Of a stretch of 64,000 nt of DNA, positions 36,701 to 46,430 are shown piece after piece. The notes below the pieces were generated by a model that searched no databases, was not told the DNA's origin, and was given only the letters and a program-made list of their open reading frames with translations. The position numbers were made by a program, and so were the translations under genes. Every line of letters begins with the position of its first letter. Within the stretch, counting starts at the first letter, position 1. The DNA lies in the IMG/VR virus record IMGVR_UViG_3300042382_000268, positions 1 through 64,000 of that record, one strand, 5' to 3'. The DNA comes from a virus.

Positions 36701-39700
36701 AGTGTAGCCAGATCCTGCAGTAAATGTAACCTTAATTGCAGGCAACAACTCATTAAATGTGCAAGTGTTATTATCAATCGACGAAATCTTTCTAGCTACT
36801 AATATTCCAATTTCTATACGTGCAGTTACAACTTGAACTGCTCGACTGTTAGGAATTGCAATCTCAAAAGAGTTATTAGCATAGTTAACATTTGAAACTT
36901 TAAAGAATCCGTCTATTAATTCTGGAGTAGTATGAGTATTATCTTTAATCCCAATAAATGCATTATTTGCAAACGAAATTGATTCATGAACAGTTATAGT
37001 ATACCCAGTATCAATCTGTTCAACACTAACGACCGATAGCGGTAATTTAACATACTGATACACATTCCAACTATTTTCAACAAACGTACATAAAATATAA
37101 TCATAATATGTATAATTTAAAATATTAAGTGCAAGTAATTCAGTATGTGATTTTACACTTGTTTTTACTTCATCTAATCTAGCATATATTGCAGATGATG
37201 CAACACTCGGTGCTGCCTGAAATGCAGTTGCTGATCTATAACCAACAGGTTTTACATACAAGTCGGTAGGTAAGTGCCGAATAACTAAGTCAGTATTTAA
37301 CGGTTTAGAATCAACTAACTCAAATCCTTGCGGATTTGTTTTAAATAAAGATTCATCTAATACACATTCAAGCGTGTCAAATGCATTACACGCACCATAT
37401 TGCCCTGAACGAACTGCCCATTCTTCGTAGAACTGTAAACTCGATTGATCATCAGCACTTAACACATCAAACAATTTGTTTAACACATTTTGTGTACCTT
37501 TTTCAAGAATCATTCCTTGATAAAATTTGTACTCGCTAACATCATCTTGGATAATGTTTTCTAAATATTGCCGTTTTTGATATCCAGTTAAATGCTGTGC
37601 CATTTTCTGTTGATTTACATCAAAATTTTCGCTGTCTAAACTATAAAAGTCTGTAAACTGTGATGCTTTATAATTCCAATTTGGAAGTAATTTAGAAGTT
37701 GGTTTCTTAGATAGCATTACCCAGTGGTCATCAACAAACGTTTCATCACCTTGTATTGATGATTTTGCACTATAAAAAAACGAACGATGTTGTACAACGT
37801 CACTAACTGCATACGATTTCCATGGAGTCCATTCTGATATCTTTGCTTGATCAATTACAAACCCAGGTACGTCTAATGATCCGTTCCAAAGTGTGCTTAC
37901 ATAACCCGAAACTTTAAGTTTGTCTTGTTTATATCCACTTTCTAAATTATAAATGGTGTCATTAAACATAGTAGAATTATTAAGAATTACTACATGCTCA
38001 TGCTGTACTAAATAAAAACTTGCACAATAAATTCCAGATTCGTCTCTTGGACTGTATGAAATTGCATTATCTGTTCTATATAACTGTATCATTGGTACTG
38101 TTATTTGATGGCCCGATATATCTAAAAGTTCACAAATATTGTTTGTATTTGATATAGAATCAACAACACTTAAAATTGAAGTAAATGTTAACTTATTTGC
38201 TGCAGGACTTAATGAAATTAATGCCGATCCAACAATATCAAGTCCTGGTAAGAATTCATAATCGCCAATATTAAATATATCCGATTGTATTGATTTAAGT
38301 GCAGTAAAATAGCTACCATTAAATCTTACAATATCACCACGTTGTATTGCAGTGTACGGAGACCATTCGTACCAAGTATCTTGCATTGATTTCCAATTTG
38401 ATGTTGTCCAAAATAAGAACTCTTTCGCACTAGTTTCCCAGTTTGCAATGTCACGCAAGTCTGTATTAAAGTCATTAAAATCAAAACCTTGTTCAATTAG
38501 CCACTGACCGTACCCTAATAAAAAGTCAACTACTGCTTGAATTGAATCTAATTTACTGCCGTATTGTAATATAACTGGAGTTTTAACCCATTTTTGTTTA
38601 AAACCTGCAGAAACTCCGCCAATGATTGGTAATTCGCCTAGCATTGCAAAGTAAGAGTTATCAAATACAGATGATGCTACATGAGTAGTAGTTACACGGT
38701 AATACTTTTTATTATATAGAACAATTTTTCCTTCAACAAAAGTTTGTAAGGCACCCCACACTGCATATGCCTCTGAAATTCCACCAATGTTTACTATTGT
38801 ACCTACACCAAGACCTTCGTAATATCTAAAATACGGTTGTAGTTTGCTGTATCCTTTAATCTCAAAGCCGCCTTCAACCTTAGTAATAATTACACCACTA
38901 TATGTTATAGTAGCAATAGGAGATGATGTGTTTAATACTACTGTATAATCTTCTTGAGGAATGAATACACTACCGACAGTAGTTGGAGATTTTGAATCTA
39001 ATAATAAATTAAATTTTTCTTTACTAGTAAAGCCGCTTACTCGATAACAAAGTTTAGCAGTTATTAGTTTTAAATTATGTTTATACTCGTTATACTGTTG
39101 CAACGATTCACAATTAAGATAATTAACCAAATAATTTAAAAGTCCTGCAGTTTGAACTCGATCATTTCCTAAATATATGCTAGGCAATACAATGTCGCTT
39201 GGTTTAATTCGTAATCCAGTTTCAGAATATATAAGTTGCCCAGCGTTATTCCGTTTAATTCTTGATCTATCTAATAGCAAACCTATAGTTTTTGCAGGTG
39301 TTAATAATATAGCAGTTTTAATTACACTAAACGAATAATGCGAATGTCTTCTCCATGCTGATTCTAACGGGGATACATCACCAAATGTAAAATCACCTTG
39401 ATTTGATTGAGAAATTATACCTGTAGTAAAATTAGAAATGCGAGGATCAACTAATCGGCCGTCTGAGTCAACTGGAATATGATCTAACAAATCTGGTTTT
39501 ATATGTTTGAATATATTATATGTAAATGCTGGATCTTTTACTAAACCATTGCTTAGATCTTCCCATAAAATAAGATTATCCTTTGTGTACGGAGCTGGTC
39601 CATAAACACTTACCCACCATAACGGCTCTTCGCTAAACCCTAGCATTTCCCATGGACAAATGTGAGGACGATCAGTCCTAAGCATCCATTGATATATACC

Positions 39701-42700
39701 TCTCCAATATTTAGGACCAACAGTGCCATCAGCTGCAATATGATTTTTGTAATTAAAGGTAAATGGATTCTGATCATCATATGTTAACGGTGTTGAAAAA
39801 TCTATACCTATATTAAGCGACCAAGAATAAAAATTAGACATTAACGCGTCGTTAAACTCTTGTAAACTATAATCAGATAATTGATAATAACAAGGAATTA
39901 CATCATTTATATCAAAAATAGATTCATCGTATGCTACTTTTATATTATTATAAATTCGTTTTTCTAATTCTAAAATTAAGTCGTCTCTATAGTCATTATA
40001 TGCTAATGTTAAACTACCATCATGGCCTTGAATCATCCAGCGAGGCGTAACTAGTGTAGTATCTAAATACATTTTTGGTTCGTATTTAGGCCACATACCT
40101 AACTTTGTAGGTGTTTCAGGAACTAAACAACCATCAGTAGTATCGTATTCAAAAATAGAAATAATGTCGCCAGTAACTAACTCAGCAGTAACAGTAACAA
40201 ACCCTTGGTCACTAAACGTGTAATCTCGTCTATGTAAAAGTTGTAGGTCGTTTAAGTACACATTAACTGCTTTATTTGATAATTTAGATAAACTAAACAC
40301 TGCTGATAATGAAAAAATCGTATTGCTTGAATCGGCAACTAAGAAATCAGTTCTTATTTTTGATCCAGTTGGTACCATATCACTAAAGTAATACGATGAT
40401 GTTGCTGGTGTATCTTTAATAATAGTCTGTAATATTAAATCAGTATGTGGTACGGTATCTAAATCTACACCAAGTGAGTCGGCTAGATTTATAAAAATAC
40501 GTTTAAATTTACAATAGTCATCTCGTGCTTGGTCAATTGCACGAATTACGTTATGTGAGTCTGATGTTATGTGATATACTGCTAAACTAGCAGGACCACT
40601 GTGCTGAATAAACTTTGTGCCAAATTTTGATACACTTCCTAAATCTCTTAAATTACCAACTCCTGGAAAATCTCCAAGAAACTCAGTAGTAGCACGTAAA
40701 TTATCAACAATACTTTCAACATGATCAATCACTTCACCTAATGTAAATTCAGTAAGCTCGCCATTTAATGGGTTGTTCTGTATGTTATTAGGAAATTCAT
40801 AATACCCATTTGAATTTATTGTAGTATTAGCATACACTTTAAACATTATCGTATCAGTTACTTTAACATCGTTGCTAAAAATAATCCGATAATACGGAAG
40901 TATTGCATCTTCTGTTCCAATTGTTTGTATCCAATTGTTAACAACAACGCCGTCTACATATGTTTGCTGAGGCACGCACACGCCATTTACATATACCCGC
41001 ACTTGAATAAATGCAGGTGCTACATCAAAAATGTCTATATCAAAATTATTAGTTTTATTTGAATTTCGATATAACCGAATTGCTGCTTGTGGTGGACCTA
41101 CATAAGTTTCCCATCCATTTACAAATCCATTATAGCTGCTGTATAAAAAACCGGTGTTTATTTGTTTACTAACTGTAGTTCCGTTATATTCATATTGAAA
41201 TGTGTCCGATAATAATGTAAAATTAAATACAATATCACCAATGTTATTAATATTTTTATGCGATAACGAAAACCCTAAATTGTTATCAACAGTACCGTTA
41301 CCTACTTTATAAGAAAAGATTGAAGTTCCTTTAAACGTAGTTCCAGGATATGTACTAGTGTCGCCAAAACTTATTAAATCTTCGTTGTATGCATCAAATA
41401 ATGGTAACTGATTTAGCTCTGTCTTTTGTTGGCAAGTAACCCAGCTAATTCCATTAAACCAATACATAGAACCTTGCGCCAATCTTCCTTCTTTTACTAG
41501 AACTACTTGATCATATTCTGGATATGATTCTAATACTAATCGAATTTGCGCACTTGTTGAACCTAACTTAACCTCATGTTTAACATCAATAAACTCAACA
41601 CGATAAATGTTGTTTGCTACTAACGAATCAGTATCGGCTGTAAATATAACACGCTGACCGTTAGTTAAGGTAACACCATCAATGCTATATCCTAATGATC
41701 CTTCTATTGTTGAAAATGCATCAACAGTAAACTGATCAATAACTGACACATCAGTAATTGCATTACTTCCAAAATTAAATAATTTTAAATTTTTCTCAAA
41801 TTCAATGATTGGTCTAACTGCTCGCATTGATTGGTCAAACGATGCATGTATACCATTAAGTGTTGCACTCTGTTCAATAACAGCTTTGTGTATCCATCTA
41901 TTATTTCTACTCCAACCGTTTTTATCGTTACTTCCTCGATTAATAACAATGTAATCAGGTTTACCGGAATACGATACTGCATCACTAAAAGGAGTTGTGT
42001 CAAACTTAGATGTGTCAAATAATATCGATTCAGATGTAGTATACGGAGTAATAATTTCTAACTGAGATTCATTAATTAATTGAATTGACTCGCCAACTCC
42101 TTCAACATAATACCGTCCAGTTTTGTACTCAGCAGGGTAAATATTTCCAACAAACCGAACTTTCATTCCGTTACTTAATAAACTATTAGAGCCAAATTGA
42201 TACGTTAGTTTACCTATAATATCAGCATCAACATTAAGTTCTCCACTTATTGCAGGATCTAAAATAATAAATAATCCACCAAAATTTACATCACTTTCAC
42301 TAACATAAAATAATTCAGATGGTGCATTGTCCGGAACAGTGAATTCAATAATACCATTTTCAGTTGCATTGTTTAATAATGTAGGAGTGATATATCGATT
42401 TATTTCCCCTGCATCGCGGTCAGTTTTAATACTAAATGGATGTCCAGTGCTATCAATTTTAAAATAATAAGTATAACCTTTGTATAATGTAATAGTTGGG
42501 TTTTGTAAAGTAGTGTTTGCCGAAAATAGATAAGATTCAGAATTTATCGATACACTGTATGTACTAATAACATCGTATTGCAGTGCAGTACTAATAGTAA
42601 CTGTGTCTGCGCCATTTGGCATCCAGTAATAATTTTGAAAATTAACAAACTTATCCCAATCAATGTGCGGATTCCAACTATAAAATTCTTCTTTATTTAC

Positions 42701-43105
42701 GCGAGAATGATTTGATGCATTATCATTTCCGTTTTTATCAAATGACACGTTTGCGCCAAAAACTCGCAACTGGTTTATGTAATCTTGATAGTCTTTTAAA
42801 AATATATTGTTACCTAAGTCGTTCTCAATTACAAACCCAGGTTCTAATTGATAATTTTGACGTAATCTAGTAGGTGCATTTACAAACACATCATCTGACG
42901 TTGTTGCTTTTGAATTCATTCGACCAATGTAACCGCTAACTTTGTTAACAGAACCTGATTGTGTAAGTTGAGTTAATGTTGATTTAAAAAACTTTTTATT
43001 AGCATCTGTTTTATAAAATGCAGGTAACAAACTAGCAACATTTGCGCGATCGCTGTCGTTGATAGCGTTTGATCTAGGTATAAAATTGTTTTTGTTGTCA
43101 GCCAT
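30752..43105 (-). CDS. giant virion structural protein, 4117 aa (baseplate region, gp7 position)
   Basis: It follows gp6 directly, the position of gp7 in T4, but at 4117 residues is about four times longer. The N-terminus (RANVASLLPAFYKTDANKKF and GYIGRMNSK) is of a type seen, from memory, in very large marine T4-like structural proteins. Residues about 2240-2580 contain repeated blades (LSKDGSWLATTENNKVKLY, ISKNADYVAVLNSSYILVY) suggestive of a beta-propeller. Several VxPGRGYVVAPT-like units (GSGYVTEP, GSKYRSTPTV) occur around residues 1900-3400. A region near residue 3700 has ASGLAPEDIVIDGD. Homology to gp7 is by position only. Confidence 0.8.
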   Translation of the reverse strand: MADNKNNFIPRSNAINDSDRANVASLLPAFYKTDANKKFFKSTLTQLTQSGSVNKVSGYIGRMNSKATTSDDVFVNAPTRLRQNYQLEPGFVIENDLGNNIFLKDYQDYINQLRVFGANVSFDKNGNDNASNHSRVNKEEFYSWNPHIDWDKFVNFQNYYWMPNGADTVTISTALQYDVISTYSVSINSESYLFSANTTLQNPTITLYKGYTYYFKIDSTGHPFSIKTDRDAGEINRYITPTLLNNATENGIIEFTVPDNAPSELFYVSESDVNFGGLFIILDPAISGELNVDADIIGKLTYQFGSNSLLSNGMKVRFVGNIYPAEYKTGRYYVEGVGESIQLINESQLEIITPYTTSESILFDTSKFDTTPFSDAVSYSGKPDYIVINRGSNDKNGWSRNNRWIHKAVIEQSATLNGIHASFDQSMRAVRPIIEFEKNLKLFNFGSNAITDVSVIDQFTVDAFSTIEGSLGYSIDGVTLTNGQRVIFTADTDSLVANNIYRVEFIDVKHEVKLGSTSAQIRLVLESYPEYDQVVLVKEGRLAQGSMYWFNGISWVTCQQKTELNQLPLFDAYNEDLISFGDTSTYPGTTFKGTSIFSYKVGNGTVDNNLGFSLSHKNINNIGDIVFNFTLLSDTFQYEYNGTTVSKQINTGFLYSSYNGFVNGWETYVGPPQAAIRLYRNSNKTNNFDIDIFDVAPAFIQVRVYVNGVCVPQQTYVDGVVVNNWIQTIGTEDAILPYYRIIFSNDVKVTDTIMFKVYANTTINSNGYYEFPNNIQNNPLNGELTEFTLGEVIDHVESIVDNLRATTEFLGDFPGVGNLRDLGSVSKFGTKFIQHSGPASLAVYHITSDSHNVIRAIDQARDDYCKFKRIFINLADSLGVDLDTVPHTDLILQTIIKDTPATSSYYFSDMVPTGSKIRTDFLVADSSNTIFSLSAVFSLSKLSNKAVNVYLNDLQLLHRRDYTFSDQGFVTVTAELVTGDIISIFEYDTTDGCLVPETPTKLGMWPKYEPKMYLDTTLVTPRWMIQGHDGSLTLAYNDYRDDLILELEKRIYNNIKVAYDESIFDINDVIPCYYQLSDYSLQEFNDALMSNFYSWSLNIGIDFSTPLTYDDQNPFTFNYKNHIAADGTVGPKYWRGIYQWMLRTDRPHICPWEMLGFSEEPLWWVSVYGPAPYTKDNLILWEDLSNGLVKDPAFTYNIFKHIKPDLLDHIPVDSDGRLVDPRISNFTTGIISQSNQGDFTFGDVSPLESAWRRHSHYSFSVIKTAILLTPAKTIGLLLDRSRIKRNNAGQLIYSETGLRIKPSDIVLPSIYLGNDRVQTAGLLNYLVNYLNCESLQQYNEYKHNLKLITAKLCYRVSGFTSKEKFNLLLDSKSPTTVGSVFIPQEDYTVVLNTSSPIATITYSGVIITKVEGGFEIKGYSKLQPYFRYYEGLGVGTIVNIGGISEAYAVWGALQTFVEGKIVLYNKKYYRVTTTHVASSVFDNSYFAMLGELPIIGGVSAGFKQKWVKTPVILQYGSKLDSIQAVVDFLLGYGQWLIEQGFDFNDFNTDLRDIANWETSAKEFLFWTTSNWKSMQDTWYEWSPYTAIQRGDIVRFNGSYFTALKSIQSDIFNIGDYEFLPGLDIVGSALISLSPAANKLTFTSILSVVDSISNTNNICELLDISGHQITVPMIQLYRTDNAISYSPRDESGIYCASFYLVQHEHVVILNNSTMFNDTIYNLESGYKQDKLKVSGYVSTLWNGSLDVPGFVIDQAKISEWTPWKSYAVSDVVQHRSFFYSAKSSIQGDETFVDDHWVMLSKKPTSKLLPNWNYKASQFTDFYSLDSENFDVNQQKMAQHLTGYQKRQYLENIIQDDVSEYKFYQGMILEKGTQNVLNKLFDVLSADDQSSLQFYEEWAVRSGQYGACNAFDTLECVLDESLFKTNPQGFELVDSKPLNTDLVIRHLPTDLYVKPVGYRSATAFQAAPSVASSAIYARLDEVKTSVKSHTELLALNILNYTYYDYILCTFVENSWNVYQYVKLPLSVVSVEQIDTGYTITVHESISFANNAFIGIKDNTHTTPELIDGFFKVSNVNYANNSFEIAIPNSRAVQVVTARIEIGILVARKISSIDNNTCTFNELLPAIKVTFTAGSGYTMSHTYNAVQLVYVSGSTATEYPTANITTNDKGLVDSVTLVTHGNGFIDNTTVMTYYGMGSGTGFTVKVASIVPSNNVAWVDNENGQWETWKYNPVYKSVVIDNGIFNGSVGSKIVANKEGNLVAVLTPTNVYIFKLQLTSSLVKPVDWVVLQKLNIVASEIALSKDGSWLATTENNKVKLYKNNSSDYYEYNFTLDRPSSPMQFGKTLTFDNTTLFIGTNNNRIYKATYSAIESATVQAYYNPNGSSQTTLVVSSAAQLVSGMRLSGIGFTTGQTIRSIINSTTVLLDEMPDSTPEGVITFSKIAWQINTSTFIKPSSTFGKDVVISDNNVLAVLAASHVYVYNNYDNYTDPIITIPATDFSFASSIAISKNADYVAVLNSSYILVYSTDTLERIRILNPSNMPGSYATSKVQFVNNFNTIIVKSDTTVDIFDIYKTKWQFSERITGIYGTSFISTSSNIIVTSDNANQIHHYIKPTNTYSWAVQHRAITKPNISKIKQVIMYDKNTNTPVKYLDIVDPVQEKFPEVINREVKFKTTYDPATYSVGNSTVNVDEGIAWAADQVGVLWWDKRTTKFMDNYTDNVVYRNSVWSTLAPGASVDVYEWVKSTVKPSVWDDDAGTEAGLALGISGTSLYGDLAYSTVSAYDTLSQRFTYTYYFWVKNKTTISISGRELSASDASAIIANPRGEGYQCIALTGENSFSLVNVRPLLTHTNIVLLIEYWLIDKTDQNIHTQWKLISSSPQSILPANIEQKWINSLCGNDEYNRIVPDQKIPVKLRYGIENRPRQSMFVNRFEALKQHIEEVNRILRDNDQPIVDTCNLSNLQKYDIPPTLISGLYDKSIDTDAELQFVITKKFVKASVAPVIVNGKIIDILVVEPGRGYVVAPTINVHGVGINARIKAKISSTGSIEGCEILNAGEGYLQNTVLTIRSFSVLVSSDLQANGKWSIYSYEPSTSIWSKSVSQAYDTMQYWHKVDWYAPSYSQFTAINHAVNTYADLGAFEIEVGQTVKVLTTTANRWVLLKKWKEIDSTNWADAYNVVGSQEGTIQFSSLLYNFLNTPVGYDGMLYDLGVYDNYALVELRIILNAIKDDLLIDNSKYLSLFFASVRYAMSEQTYVDWIFKTSFVNVMHNVGSLRKSVTYKNDNLANFEDYVSEVKPYRTQIREYVSSYNSIETAELSVTDFDLPAIINPTTKRAEPMEITVYDDIIFSSHYALDELYPWKHWLDNVGFSVTSINIIDGGSGYVTEPIVNIVSSWGSGATARAFILNGSINRIIVLTPGSKYRSTPTVVITGGVSNDGTPAVAAAIIGNSVIRTNLIKMKFDRVSQLTTITELEQAETILTTLVTGNRLQFPLKWAPNVKIGTHSVTVNGLLEIRDNYTLQVVKSTSKGFTEYTGAITFSHKPEKNSVIVVNYLIDSSVLNAVDRIEHYYNPQIGDLGKDLAQLMVGIDYGGVEVSGLDFNVKHGWESYTYDTIKWDNVNSKFNDVKVVYTTGGVKAPVTIHFPDDGFNIPAIGTELNVYYDANPANRSPIRIDGTAIMQTPTVTGDVTTIVIPELFFEILFEAEQLDIPSSCMFIVREVTSDGTDENDNDYDVAISGGRFSASSASGLAPEDIVIDGDKFENIFAGPEEIVPGQVVDTVAIKVYTTIDNVTYTYMQFKDMLNRVHYKRLPASKQTTLTVMLLNTDTTITLDDVSMLDQPDPLTNKPGVIEIGGERIEYFTINNNTVGQLRRGTLGTSIPEIHYASSIVQIIGISETIPYADTTLIEYHSLEKKSVIRVDENSELYHIYGKSIVVNLSFRPNKSKIIWKGAESASIVRKGFGQCNDIEVFVGGYDSSSSWMPNVFYNTDDIVTFGSYTYKCKSPHTSADSFKSDYDIWGFFVGNIRLQKTPYKVFNERLGIEEVFPADFSVNGIFKTVRLSQTFMLGDKTLITVIKRTGNKWVADQTIINFINAVPGAEHITLQDTFDNITDTFGSDEIQF

Positions 43106-46100
43106 TAGATACTCCCATATGATGAACTTGTTATTAATTGTGTGTTTGAGGTGTTGTTATTTGCAATTACATTTGACGATTTAATATTACTTGAAGTTAA
43201 CCCTGATACTACTTCAATATCAGTTACAGTTGCACTGCTTAACAAAATTTGGTTGCTTACCGCTTTTATTTCAAATAATCCTCCAAAATTAAGCTCTGAA
43301 TGTTTTGGAACAATTACAAAATTAGAAATATACGGTGATGCTTGAGTACAAACATATGCTGATAACTCAGTAAAATAAAATGTATCACCAAAATCCCAAT
43401 TATCTAATGCAAAAAATGTGTTTATTGCAACGATAACTTTTGACTTAATGTCGTTATCTGAAATAACTTGTCCTGGTGTTTTTGTAATTTTAAAAGTTGC
43501 TTGCACTTCTGGTGCAGCTGAAGACCCAAATAAGATTTTGTAACTAACTGGATGATATACAACTTCATCTGATATAGACTTAATTAAATTTAACGAAGGC
43601 GCAATTGTATTATAAAGTTCGTCTGAACCCGGCGGGAGCGGTTTAGTAGATATTGATCCGTTTATCCATTGGCGCATTTCAATGTCATAACCTTTTGTTA
43701 ACACATATACATCGATAAAATTACTTGCACTTGGGTCAATTCTTGAATTGTAACTAGCATTATGGGTATATTGGAATTTGATTTTATCGCGACCATTATA
43801 TACTTTGTAATCTAGTGACGGCTCTAATACTGACGCATCTGAGCATTTCAACACAATACCTGCATCTTTAACATAGTAATATTTCCCCGGTACAGGACTT
43901 ATTTCAAATACATTATTACAAATTAATACAATTGCATTATTGTTATCTACATATCGATAATCTTCTTGACCTTGCGAAATTAAATATCGTTCTTGAACAA
44001 CATAAGTGTCTGGAGAGACAACCTGTTCGAATAACTCCGGATCATCAACAACTCCGTTGTTATCAGAATCAGCAAACGTTATTACAATTTTTTTGTTATC
44101 TATATACCCGTCTAATCCATTATACTCTGAAACAATATCCCATTTAAGATCATTCTTAAATGACGCAAAATTATCATATGGTAATGTGTTAATGTTTAAA
44201 ATATTAATCTTATCCTGTACTACTGAGCTAGACACGCTATTATACACAGTTTCACTGCTATCAAAATAAAATCGAATTTCTTTATCACTTTCAAAAATAT
44301 AGCGAAGCTCTCGGTTTTCAATTGTATAATATTCGTTATCAGTAGTAAATGATATCATCCAACTAGAGTCTAAGTGTTTGTTTGTGTTATTTTTTTGTGA
44401 ATTTAAATCAAACGTAGAAGTTAAGTTTAAATTTGATTCGTATACAATTATCCAAGATTGGGTAGCCGCATCATAAGATAATCCAAATGATTTATTTTCA
44501 AAAATTAAATCAATCATAGTAGTAATAACACTTGATTCTAAGCTAGTTCTCCATCTAGGTATTACTTGTATAATAACGGAACCTGCTGGTAATGCAACAC
44601 TACTGGTTATTTGATTTCCTACAACTTTTACAATAGTTGCCCATAATGTATTAATACCATCAATAGATATCTTAATTAATGTACCAACTGTCATATATGC
44701 CAATTTATCAGCAGCAACATTAACGGTAGAAGTATCACCTGCAGTAGACCATAATTCATTCCATGATAAATTTGTTGCATACGCATAATTCATATAATAA
44801 AAATTACGTATCCCTGCTTTTTTAAGAATAGTGCTTAATGTATTATATATTATACCTTGTATATCAGTTTTATTAGTATACGAAAACTTAACAGACGATT
44901 TAAACACATCTTTATATATTACACCGTCTGTAGCAAATAAATTAGTTGAACTAAACTTTCCAGTTGGATCAACTAAATCAAAATATCTACTAATTCCACT
45001 TGATGCACGGTTTATTGCTTTAACTTTTAATACTTGTTGGCTAGCACTTAACGGGCAAATGTTATAATCTTCACCTGTAATCATTCTGTTTTGTGTATAA
45101 AACGTAGCTGGCGCATTTGCTTTAATACTTGCATTAGATTCAGTTGATTCTGCATTTGAAACCGACGATGCAAGAGACATGTTTAACGTTAATGTTTCCG
45201 ATTTTCCGGTATTAGAAAGATACGGCACCGATAACGACACATTTCTAATGTCGCGAGGATGAATAGTGTACGAAACACCATTGCTAGTTCTATAATAAAC
45301 TTTAAATGTTCCTAACGGTTTGTTTCCAAACGTGCCATCACTAAACGACAAGCTTACTGCATCATTTGCACGAGTTATAACACTAAAAATATTCTTAATA
45401 CTTTTGTTAACACTATTGTAAATTATGTTATTACCTTCAACACTAGGAACTTTAGTCCACAAATTTTCATCTAATTCAGCACCGTTTTTATCTAACTGAT
45501 ATAACCATACATCAGTTTCATTTATATTAGTTGTGCCAACGTCGATAATTTCATTGCTTCTTGGTTGATCAACTGTAAATTGACTAGATGCTAATGTACC
45601 CTGTGTAAAGTTTAAAAAGAACCCTGATCCTGCACTGCCGTATCCTCTTCCATCATTCCTAAAAATACAAGAAAGCTGATTGTTGTCTTTTGGAGTTTCT
45701 TCGTAAATAAAATCCTTACCAGAGAATGTAGTACTAGTTACTTCAAACGTCATCATTTTACCAGCTACTGTTTTAGTAAACGAGTAAACAGGCACGCCTG
45801 TTGAATTTGAACTTAATCTATATCGTTCAGTTGGAATTCCGTAAATTGTAGCTTTATCTGATGGGTTGCCAAATTGTTGTGTAGGCTGCATTGCTGCATT
45901 CATAATTTTAATAAATTGGTCATACCAACTATCATTAGATGAATCGTTCCACGACACTACTTGTCCTGATAAGTTTCGACCATTACCATCAAGAATGTTT
46001 TCTGAAGTTTGTACTGAAGTTACTTTCATTAATCCTGATGCAGCAGTTGTGCGTTTGGCGTTGTAACTAATCAATCTTGATAATCGCAAAACACTTTCTC

Positions 46101-46380
46101 TGCGTTCTGCTAATTCTAAGAAATTCTCCCTAGCGTTTAAATCTACTCGAAATGCTACACTTTGTCCTAAGAATGCAATTACATCAAGTAATGCTAAGTA
46201 TTCCGAACTTTCAATATAATCATTAAAGTCTTCTGGATAATTTTGGCGAATATAATCAACCATTACACGACGTAAATTTTCAAAATCGTAACTTTGAAAA
46301 TCTGCGTTTCTAAAAGATTGATAAATTTTCTTCCAATCTTCCGTTACTAGTAATCTATTTTGTCTGTCAGTTGCACTCAT
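43105..46380 (-). CDS. baseplate wedge subunit gp6-like, 1091 aa
   Basis: T4 gp6 forms the core of the baseplate wedge and joins wedges into the ring. Seen: the N-terminus DWKKIYQSFRNADFQSYDFE and IRQNYPEDFNDYIESSEYLA, LLDVIAFLGQSVAFRVDLNA and NFLELAERRESVLRLSRLI are characteristic of T4-like gp6/baseplate J-type proteins. The C-terminal part contains the expected long beta-rich region. It is longer than T4 gp6 (660). It lies between gp25 and the giant protein, the T4 order 25-6-7. A late-promoter element is 20 bases upstream. Confidence 0.88.
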   Translation of the reverse strand: MSATDRQNRLLVTEDWKKIYQSFRNADFQSYDFENLRRVMVDYIRQNYPEDFNDYIESSEYLALLDVIAFLGQSVAFRVDLNARENFLELAERRESVLRLSRLISYNAKRTTAASGLMKVTSVQTSENILDGNGRNLSGQVVSWNDSSNDSWYDQFIKIMNAAMQPTQQFGNPSDKATIYGIPTERYRLSSNSTGVPVYSFTKTVAGKMMTFEVTSTTFSGKDFIYEETPKDNNQLSCIFRNDGRGYGSAGSGFFLNFTQGTLASSQFTVDQPRSNEIIDVGTTNINETDVWLYQLDKNGAELDENLWTKVPSVEGNNIIYNSVNKSIKNIFSVITRANDAVSLSFSDGTFGNKPLGTFKVYYRTSNGVSYTIHPRDIRNVSLSVPYLSNTGKSETLTLNMSLASSVSNAESTESNASIKANAPATFYTQNRMITGEDYNICPLSASQQVLKVKAINRASSGISRYFDLVDPTGKFSSTNLFATDGVIYKDVFKSSVKFSYTNKTDIQGIIYNTLSTILKKAGIRNFYYMNYAYATNLSWNELWSTAGDTSTVNVAADKLAYMTVGTLIKISIDGINTLWATIVKVVGNQITSSVALPAGSVIIQVIPRWRTSLESSVITTMIDLIFENKSFGLSYDAATQSWIIVYESNLNLTSTFDLNSQKNNTNKHLDSSWMISFTTDNEYYTIENRELRYIFESDKEIRFYFDSSETVYNSVSSSVVQDKINILNINTLPYDNFASFKNDLKWDIVSEYNGLDGYIDNKKIVITFADSDNNGVVDDPELFEQVVSPDTYVVQERYLISQGQEDYRYVDNNNAIVLICNNVFEISPVPGKYYYVKDAGIVLKCSDASVLEPSLDYKVYNGRDKIKFQYTHNASYNSRIDPSASNFIDVYVLTKGYDIEMRQWINGSISTKPLPPGSDELYNTIAPSLNLIKSISDEVVYHPVSYKILFGSSAAPEVQATFKITKTPGQVISDNDIKSKVIVAINTFFALDNWDFGDTFYFTELSAYVCTQASPYISNFVIVPKHSELNFGGLFEIKAVSNQILLSSATVTDIEVVSGLTSSNIKSSNVIANNNTSNTQLITSSSYGSI

Positions 46381-46399
46381 GTTGTTGTCCTAATAAAGG

Positions 46400-46407
46400 T
46401 ATTTATT
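46400..46407 (-). promoter_or_regulatory. late promoter-like element upstream of gp6 (minus strand)
   Basis: AATAAATA on the minus strand in the 50-base gap before gp6, with an AGGAC ribosome site between it and the ATG. Confidence 0.6.
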
Positions 46408-46430
46408 GAAAATTTTAACCGCGCAGTTTA

